Shown in pieces: positions 1 to 4,787 of a DNA stretch of 6,897 bases. Each line of letters starts with the position of its first letter. The stretch's first letter is position 1. Origin of the DNA: Bacteroidales bacterium UBA2632 (lineage in GTDB: Bacteria > Bacteroidota > Bacteroidia > Bacteroidales > Dysgonomonadaceae); contig DENY01000065.1 in NCBI GenBank assembly GCA_002359825.1, positions 27,501 through 34,397 of the forward strand, read 5' to 3'. Below the pieces are notes generated by a model. The model did no database searches. It was given only the letters and a program-made list of their open reading frames with translations, and had not been told where the DNA came from. A program made the position numbers and the translations under genes.

Positions 1-929
1 TCTATAGACTTCACAGCCTTTATTCTAACATCTTCATCAACAGTTATTTCAGGTTCTTCATTTTTCAAACACAAATAAAGCTTTTCAAGGGTATTTATTT
101 TCATAAATGAGCATTCATTACAAGCGCAAGATGCATCTTCTGGTGGCGCAGGAATGAATGTTTTATCAGGATTCTGCTTTCTTAATTCGTGCATAATACC
201 TGATTCTGTTACAATAATAAATTCTTTTCTTTGTGAGTTAGTAGCAAAATTCAAAATAGAAGACGTAGAACCAACATGATCAGCTACTTCTAAAATATAT
301 TTTTTACATTCAGGATGTGCTAATATTAATGCATCAGGGTATTCTTTTTTTAATTCCAATAGCTTCACCAGTGAAAATTGTTCGTGTACATGACAAGCTC
401 CATCCCACAAAAGCATATTCCTTCCGGTTACACTATTTATATAGTTTCCTAAATTTTTATCAGGACCAAAAATAATTTTTTCATTTTCTGGAAGTGATTC
501 TACAATTTGCTTGGCATTGCTTGATGTTACCACTATATCAGTTAAGGCTTTTATAGCCGCTGTAGTATTTACATAGGATATAACAGTATGATTAGGGTGA
601 TCATCTAAAAATTTTTCAAATTCGTCGGCTGGGCAACTATCAGCCAATGAACATCCAGCCTCGAGATCAGGTATAAGCACTTTTTTATCAGGCGACAATA
701 TTTTCGCTGTTTCTCCCATAAAATGAACACCACACATAACTATTATCTTATTTTGCGCTTTAGAAGCCCATTGTGCAAGAGCTAAACTATCCCCAACATA
801 GTCTGCTATTTCCTGTATTGCATCGTCCTGATAGAAGTGAGCAAGGATTAGAGCATCTTTTTGAGTTCGAAGCAAATTAATTTTCTCTATTAAATTGTTC
901 TTTGTATTCAAGAAATTATTAACTGACAT
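1..929 (-). CDS. nadA: Quinolinate synthase NadA (3' end cut by window edge)
   Basis: Cytoplasmic [4Fe-4S] enzyme that condenses iminoaspartate with dihydroxyacetone phosphate to quinolinate, the second step of de novo NAD synthesis from aspartate. Translating the minus strand from ATG at 929-927 gives 309 codons with no stop before the edge; the family is usually about 300-350 residues, so only a few C-terminal residues are missing. Visible family motifs: AHFYQ (30-34), MCGVHFMGETAK (65-75), YVNT (119-122), FGPDKNLGNY (154-163), WDGACHVHEQF (175-185), AHPEC (204-208), TESGIMH (241-247). The three cluster-ligand cysteines are C93 (in EAGCSLAD), C179 (in DGACH) and C273 (in NECSFMKINTLE). The start is well fixed: the minus strand has an in-frame TAA at 950-948 and no other ATG between it and 929. 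No Shine-Dalgarno sequence is visible. The gene diverges from the lipoprotein gene; its usual partners nadB and nadC are not in the window. Confidence 0.97.
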   Translation of the reverse strand, partial: MSVNNFLNTKNNLIEKINLLRTQKDALILAHFYQDDAIQEIADYVGDSLALAQWASKAQNKIIVMCGVHFMGETAKILSPDKKVLIPDLEAGCSLADSCPADEFEKFLDDHPNHTVISYVNTTAAIKALTDIVVTSSNAKQIVESLPENEKIIFGPDKNLGNYINSVTGRNMLLWDGACHVHEQFSLVKLLELKKEYPDALILAHPECKKYILEVADHVGSTSSILNFATNSQRKEFIIVTESGIMHELRKQNPDKTFIPAPPEDASCACNECSFMKINTLEKLYLCLKNEEPEITVDEDVRIKAVKSI

Positions 930-1247
930 ATTATTATATATATAGTTTTATAAGTTTATAAAAAGAAGAATGATAATAGTATTAGCCTGTTGATACTGTT
1001 GATCATTTATTGAGTAATAATTTTGAAATTACGTTATCACTAAAATAAAAGACGTTATTAATATTTTATGAACAGCTTATAATTACATTTCTCATTCTAA
1101 ATCATACCATTACAAATGTTATCAAAACTTGATGATAAAAATCAAAGTTAATAAATAATTTAGTGATAGGTATTATTTAGGTGTTGAAAAACAGATAAAT
1201 TTTCCTCTATAACTTTAAACAAGTTTGCATTGAAATTTGAAATACGA

Positions 1248-1361
1248 TTTGGTTTAATTTTATTTTCTGTCTTTGCAAATTAATCTATCATATTTTATCT
1301 ACAATCGATGAACATCTTATCAACATAGAAATGATAAATTCATATGATAAGTATTTTTTTT
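1248..1361 (+). ncRNA. Candidate small-RNA unit (weak promoter, hairpin, T-tract)
   Basis: A TTTG at 1248-1251 and TGTCTTTG at 1268-1275 (one mismatch to TAnnTTTG, 16-nt spacing) could drive transcription from about 1282. Downstream, CTTATCA (1316-1322) pairs perfectly with TGATAAG (1345-1351), with a smaller ATGA/TCAT helix inside the loop (1331-1334 with 1340-1343), followed by TA and eight T residues (1354-1361). This would make a transcript of about 80 nt. The stem is short and almost all A/T, the loop is 22 nt, and such patterns arise by chance in DNA this AT-rich, so the call is speculative. It could instead be a weak attenuator upstream of the lipoprotein gene. Confidence 0.15.
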
Positions 1362-1453
1362 CTGATTCATTATTGAATATGAGCTGATTACTTCGGAATT
1401 GTAGAAAAACAAAAATGTATTGTTGTATATAATGTTAATTGATTCCCAATAGG

Positions 1454-1485
1454 ATTGTATTAAACAATAACTATTACTATATTTG
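1454..1485 (+). promoter_or_regulatory. Bacteroidota-type promoter of the lipoprotein gene
   Basis: ATTG (1454-1457), 20-nt spacer, then TATATTTG (1478-1485), a full match to the -7 consensus TAnnTTTG. Transcription would start near 1492, leaving a leader of about 18 nt before ATG at 1510. The upstream box lies in a small inverted repeat, ATTGT-ATTAA-ACAAT (1454-1468), which could bind a regulator. Confidence 0.6.
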
Positions 1486-1509
1486 TTATACCTTATTTAG
1501 AAAAACGAA

Positions 1510-2568
1510 ATGAAATATATATACAAAGCAATTGTTTTAATTTTCTCATTACAATTGATGAGCTGTATGTCATCAATAAAAATTGCATCAGTAGTAGAAA
1601 AAAATACCGATGGAAATTTCTTGTTGAAATGGGAGGTTAGTCCCGACGTAGAGGGTAAAATAGATATATACTCTGCCATGTCTGACACATCTATGAGAAA
1701 TTTTTCACCTGTTAGAACAAAATTAATTGAAGATCAGTTTGCTTTATTGAATCCTTCAGGTTCAGGATTGCGCGAGTTTTTTATTTTAAAAACCAGTGGA
1801 GTAACTTCAGGAATAATATCCAATAGATTTATAGAAATGGATAATGTTTTAAATTTTAGAGATTTGGGTGGTTACATTACGTCTGATGAAAATCAAATTA
1901 AATGGGGTAAAGTATTCAGATCTGGTCATTTAAGTAATGCTAATTTATTTGATCAAGAAAAACTGAAAAAATTAGGTATAAAAACAATCATAGACTTTAG
2001 ATCAGAAAAAGATAGAAAAACACATCCCTATTTTATAAACATTCAAAAGATAAATATTCCTTTCGATGGCAGTGATTTTTCTTCTATTAAAGACGAAGTA
2101 CTGAATAATAATTTCACACGAAGTGAGACAATCCTTTTTATGCAAAAATCATATAAAGAGATTATAGATAACAATTCAGATAAATTTGCAGATATGTTTG
2201 ATGTATTATTGGATCCCAATAATTATCCTATTGTTATATCTTCTCATTTAGGAAAAGATAGAGTTGGTATTGCTTCATCACTATTATTATACGTTTTAGG
2301 TGTACCAGAATATATCATTGAAGAAGATTATCTTGCTTCAAATAAATATATCGACCCCACAAAAACTATTAGCATTAAAGATCCTTTACCAGAATCTTTA
2401 CAAGAATCTATGACTGCGCTTTTTTCTGCAAATAGTGCTTATTTAATTACTGCATTTGATTATATTCGCGAAACATACGGGTCAATAGATAATTATTTAG
2501 AAAAAAAAGTACGTGTTTCTAGAGGAAAGAAGACTATATTGAGAAATTTAATGCTTTATAACCCTTAA
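1510..2568 (+). CDS. Lipoprotein with inactive-looking tyrosine/serine phosphatase domain
   Basis: Predicted envelope lipoprotein of 352 residues. MKYIYKAIVLIFSLQLMSC is a type II signal with lipidation at C19 (lipobox LMSC; Met at -2 is somewhat unusual). No acidic surface-export signature follows the cysteine (MSSIKI), so a periplasm-facing position is my guess. Residues about 23-110 look like a beta-sandwich (fibronectin III-like; LLKWEVSP, KIDIYSA), then a dual-specificity-like phosphatase domain of the Y_phosphatase3 type: NFRDLGGY (115-122), KWGKVFRSGHLS (131-142), IDFRSEKD (161-168), and P-loop SSHLGKDRVG (244-253). The family P-loop is HCxxGKDRTG; here the nucleophile position is S245 while K249, D250, R251 and G253 remain. 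C19 is the only cysteine in the protein, so classical cysteine-phosphatase chemistry is excluded if the sequence is right. The reading frame is intact, with no sign of a broken gene. It may bind phosphate, phosphotyrosine or another phospho-ligand without cleaving it; the partner is unknown. The start is chosen because it gives a complete signal peptide 18 nt past the inferred transcription start. Confidence 0.9.
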   Translation: MKYIYKAIVLIFSLQLMSCMSSIKIASVVEKNTDGNFLLKWEVSPDVEGKIDIYSAMSDTSMRNFSPVRTKLIEDQFALLNPSGSGLREFFILKTSGVTSGIISNRFIEMDNVLNFRDLGGYITSDENQIKWGKVFRSGHLSNANLFDQEKLKKLGIKTIIDFRSEKDRKTHPYFINIQKINIPFDGSDFSSIKDEVLNNNFTRSETILFMQKSYKEIIDNNSDKFADMFDVLLDPNNYPIVISSHLGKDRVGIASSLLLYVLGVPEYIIEEDYLASNKYIDPTKTISIKDPLPESLQESMTALFSANSAYLITAFDYIRETYGSIDNYLEKKVRVSRGKKTILRNLMLYNP

Positions 2569-2571
2569 TCC

Positions 2572-2601
2572 ATTGTATCTGAATTATTATACCTATCTTT
2601 G
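2572..2601 (+). promoter_or_regulatory. Bacteroidota-type promoter of the RNA helicase gene
   Basis: ATTG (2572-2575), 18-nt spacer, then TATCTTTG (2594-2601), a perfect TAnnTTTG followed by CACC. It begins 3 nt after the stop codon of the upstream gene. Transcription would start near 2608, giving a leader of about 190 nt before ATG at 2799. No terminator separates it from the upstream gene, so read-through transcripts may also carry the helicase. Confidence 0.7.
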
Positions 2602-2607
2602 CACCCG

Positions 2608-2798
2608 ATTTTATTTCAGGTCGATTTTAATTCTTTCCTTTTTAATTTAGGTTATCAATTTAACAAATCACTTTTAAGAAAAATCACCTTTTTATTGGTA
2701 CTCGTGTTTTTCTCTCATATTTTTTATAATGTCGTATGTTGTGGGGGTAAAGAGAAGAATGTTGACTGCCATCACATACATTATTATAAATAAAAAAT
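2608..2798 (+). promoter_or_regulatory. Long 5' leader of the RNA helicase mRNA, with start-proximal hairpin
   Basis: Inferred untranslated leader of about 190 nt. Its first part is U-rich. Near the start codon an imperfect hairpin forms between 2734-2744 (GTATGTTGTGG) and 2769-2779 (CCATCACATAC): six pairs, one T/C mismatch, then four pairs including one G-U, around a 24-nt purine-rich loop. It ends 19 nt before the ATG and could affect ribosome access. Long structured leaders are known for some cold-shock helicase mRNAs (E. coli csdA/deaD), but no sequence similarity is claimed. A 64-codon TTG-initiated frame covers 2599-2793 but starts inside the -7 box and is not accepted as a gene. Confidence 0.4.
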
Positions 2799-4541
2799 AT
2801 GAAAACATTTCAACAACTCGGTGTTGCTTCACAAAGTATTGAAGCAATACAAGAACTGGGTTTTGACCAACCCATGCCTGTACAAGAGGAAGTGATTCCT
2901 TTATTATTGGGCGAAACGCGCGATATTATCGCACTTGCACAAACCGGAACTGGTAAAACAGCTGCATTCGGTTTACCTATCATTCAGAAAGTAGATATAC
3001 AGAAAAAGGCACCTCAAACACTTATTTTGTGCCCTACTCGTGAATTGTGTCTACAAATTTCAGCCGATCTCAATGATTACTCTAAATATGTAAATGGAGT
3101 AAAAGTTCTTCCTGTATATGGAGGATCAAGTATTGATAGCCAAATACGTTCGCTAAAGCGAGGTGTTCAGGTTATTGTTGCTACTCCAGGCAGATTAATT
3201 GACTTACTGAATAGAAAAGTAATGTCTCTTGATTTGGTTCACACTGTAGTTTTAGACGAAGCAGACGAAATGCTCAACATGGGATTTACAGAAAGCATCG
3301 ATGACATTTTGTCTCGTGTTCCTGCAACCCGCAGCATGTTGTTGTTTTCAGCAACTATGCCCAGAGAGATTTCGAGAATCACAAAGAAATACATGGAAAA
3401 CCCAACCGAAATTGTGATTGGTCGTAAAAACGAAGGTGCACTCAATGTAAAGCATGTTTATTACATGGTTACAGCACGTGATAAATATCTTGCACTGAAG
3501 CGTATTGCTGATTATTACCCAAATATTTATTCAATAATATTCTGTCGTACACGTCGTGAAACGCAAGAAATTGCTGACAAACTGATACAAGACGGTTACG
3601 ATGCAGACTCATTGCCTGGAGAATTATCTCAAAGTCAACGCGACTTAGTAATGGGTAAATTTAGGAGCAAAAATTTGCAATTTTTAGTTGCAACCGATGT
3701 GGCGGCTCGAGGACTTGATGTGGATGATGTTACACACGTTATCAATTACGGTTTGCCCGACGATGTAGAAAGCTATACTCACCGAAGTGGTAGAACGGGT
3801 AGAGCTGGTAAAAATGGAACTTCTATTTCTATTATTCATATAAAAGAAAAAGGAAAAATTGCTCAATTCGAAAAATCTATCAACAAACAATTTGAAAAAC
3901 GCACACTTCCTACAGGAGATGTAATTTGCGAGAAACAACTTTTCAACTTGGTTGATAAAATTGAAAAAGTAAAAGTAAACGAAGCAGAGATTGAACGTCT
4001 TCTTCCCTCCATTTTTAGAAAGTTAGATTGGTTAGAAAAAGAGGATATAATCAAACGTATTGTTTCATTAGAGTTTAATCGTCTTATCGAATACTATCAT
4101 TCGGCCGAAGAAATAATGGAGCCAACAGAACGCTCGTCAAGAAAAGACAGAGATGATAGAGATGATAGAAGTGATAGGGGTGATAGAAAATCTTCTGACC
4201 GAAATGGTGGAGGTACTCGTCAAGCAGAAAAAGGTTTTACACGTATATTTATCAACATTGGTAAAACTGATGGTGCAAACCCTGCTAATCTCATGGGATT
4301 CATCAATGATCATGTAACTGGAAAGGTTCAAATTGGTAGAATTGATTTACTACAGAATTTTTCATTCTTTGAAGTACCAGAAGAAGTAGCACCTAAAGTA
4401 GTACATACTTTTAAAGGATTGTTTGTTGAAGATAGAAAACTTGTTGTTGAGGTTGCTCAAGAATCAGATAGTAGAGCATCCAATTCACCCAGAAAAAGTT
4501 TTGATAAAAAAGGAAGACGCCCAAAAGGAAAACGTTATTAA
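2799..4541 (+). CDS. DEAD-box ATP-dependent RNA helicase with DbpA-type RNA-binding domain
   Basis: Cytoplasmic helicase that locally unwinds structured RNA using ATP; relatives (DeaD/CsdA, DbpA, YxiN) act in ribosome assembly, mRNA turnover and cold adaptation. All core motifs are present in 580 residues: Q motif with Q29, Walker A AQTGTGKT (47-54), PTREL (79-83), GG (108-109), TPGR (129-132), DEAD (153-156), SAT (184-186), ATDVAARGLD (298-307), HRSGRTGR (328-335). A helical stretch (about 375-440) follows, then an Arg/Asp-rich linker (446-472) encoded by 9-bp repeats, then an RRM-like DbpA domain (about 480-553; TRIFINIGKTDG, GRIDLLQNFSFFEVP), which in relatives gives RNA specificity, and a basic tail ending KGKRY. 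One oddity: LPGELSQSQRD (272-282) has Pro273 where related helicases usually have His (HGdxxQ). The start has no Shine-Dalgarno sequence but follows an A-rich TAAAAAAT. DeaD-like or DbpA/YxiN-like cannot be settled by eye, so no symbol is given. Confidence 0.97.
   Translation: MKTFQQLGVASQSIEAIQELGFDQPMPVQEEVIPLLLGETRDIIALAQTGTGKTAAFGLPIIQKVDIQKKAPQTLILCPTRELCLQISADLNDYSKYVNGVKVLPVYGGSSIDSQIRSLKRGVQVIVATPGRLIDLLNRKVMSLDLVHTVVLDEADEMLNMGFTESIDDILSRVPATRSMLLFSATMPREISRITKKYMENPTEIVIGRKNEGALNVKHVYYMVTARDKYLALKRIADYYPNIYSIIFCRTRRETQEIADKLIQDGYDADSLPGELSQSQRDLVMGKFRSKNLQFLVATDVAARGLDVDDVTHVINYGLPDDVESYTHRSGRTGRAGKNGTSISIIHIKEKGKIAQFEKSINKQFEKRTLPTGDVICEKQLFNLVDKIEKVKVNEAEIERLLPSIFRKLDWLEKEDIIKRIVSLEFNRLIEYYHSAEEIMEPTERSSRKDRDDRDDRSDRGDRKSSDRNGGGTRQAEKGFTRIFINIGKTDGANPANLMGFINDHVTGKVQIGRIDLLQNFSFFEVPEEVAPKVVHTFKGLFVEDRKLVVEVAQESDSRASNSPRKSFDKKGRRPKGKRY
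4146..4190 (+). repeat. In-frame 9-bp tandem repeat encoding DR-rich helicase linker
   Basis: Five imperfect 9-bp units of the type GAT-AGA-NNT (first GAC-AGA-GAT, last GAT-AGA-AAA) encode D-R-D, D-R-D, D-R-S, D-R-G, D-R-K at residues 450-464, in the flexible linker between the helicase core and the RNA-binding domain. Copy-number change would stay in frame and alter only linker length and charge. Confidence 0.8.
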
Positions 4542-4576
4542 ATAGAACATTTTCCTGATAATAGGGTTATATATAG

Positions 4577-4608
4577 CGGAATTAGTTATTTACTGATTCC
4601 GTTTTTTT
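4577..4608 (+). terminator. Intrinsic terminator of the RNA helicase gene
   Basis: CGGAATTAGT (4577-4586) pairs with ACTGATTCCG (4592-4601) in a 10-bp stem with one T-G wobble and a 5-nt loop TATTT, followed directly by seven T residues (4602-4608). It lies 36 nt after the helicase stop codon and separates that gene from the carboxylase gene. Confidence 0.9.
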
Positions 4609-4621
4609 AGTGAAATAAATA

Positions 4622-4643
4622 ATTAAAGAAATATTTCTTTAAT
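4622..4643. promoter_or_regulatory. Perfect 22-bp palindrome upstream of the carboxylase gene
   Basis: Half-site ATTAAAGAAAT (4622-4632) is followed with no gap by its exact reverse complement ATTTCTTTAAT (4633-4643). No loop and no T-tract follow, so a terminator role is unlikely; a two-fold symmetric protein-binding site is plausible. It lies 13 nt after the helicase terminator and about 145 nt before the carboxylase start, upstream of that gene's promoter candidates. The regulator is unknown. Confidence 0.4.
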
Positions 4644-4690
4644 GTCTATTTATTCGACGAAAATCATTTACTTTGTAGTTTTATATATAC

Positions 4691-4719
4691 ATTGTTCATA
4701 AGATATAATAGTATATTTC
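4691..4719 (+). promoter_or_regulatory. Weak promoter candidate for the carboxylase gene
   Basis: ATTG (4691-4694), 17-nt spacer and TATATTTC (4712-4719), one mismatch to TAnnTTTG, would give a leader of about 60 nt. An alternative -7-like box, TTACTTTG (4668-4675), also with one mismatch, lies upstream but lacks a clear second box. A promoter is expected here because a strong terminator precedes the region; which box is used cannot be decided by eye. Confidence 0.3.
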
Positions 4720-4787
4720 AAACAATAAACCAGTAATTAATAACAGATAAATCATTTACAACTTCTTCAATTGAAAAATCAACCATT

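Larger units (their letters stand above)
930..1509. other. Divergent AT-rich intergenic region
   Basis: About 580 bases between the starts of nadA and the lipoprotein gene, with no convincing protein gene. It holds the lipoprotein promoter (1454-1485). For nadA the only full match to a minus-strand -7 box is at 1150-1143 (TAACTTTG on the minus strand), without a recognisable upstream box, so I do not call it. Small repeats: a 9-bp tandem pair CTGTTGATA/CTGTTGATC (987-1004), and ACGTTAT at 1031-1037 and again at 1052-1058. Another -7-like TAATTTTG lies at 1018-1025. A possible small-RNA unit (about 1248-1361) is entered separately. Nothing matches a riboswitch or NAD regulator site that I know. 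Confidence 0.6.

Noticed and set aside
1041..1068. TAAAATA/TATTTTA inverted repeat in the intergenic region
   Set aside because: Seven pure A/T pairs with a 14-nt spacer and no T-tract are expected by chance in DNA this AT-rich.
1497..1688. Minus-strand 63-codon frame across the lipoprotein start
   Set aside because: It is antisense to the signal peptide and N-terminal domain of a supported gene, with no independent evidence.
2239..2268. The phosphatase-like gene as a decaying pseudogene
   Set aside because: The frame is intact over 352 codons, the signal peptide and other motifs are preserved, and the promoter is good, so a maintained non-catalytic role is at least as likely.
2599..2793. 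64-codon plus-strand frame with a hydrophobic middle, ending just before the helicase start
   Set aside because: Its TTG start lies inside the -7 promoter box, upstream of the inferred transcription start, and the composition is that of U-rich leader DNA. No family resemblance is seen.
3239..4331. Several minus-strand frames of 60-85 codons inside the helicase gene
   Set aside because: They are Ser/Ile/Phe-rich antisense images of conserved helicase sequence and are better explained as shadows.
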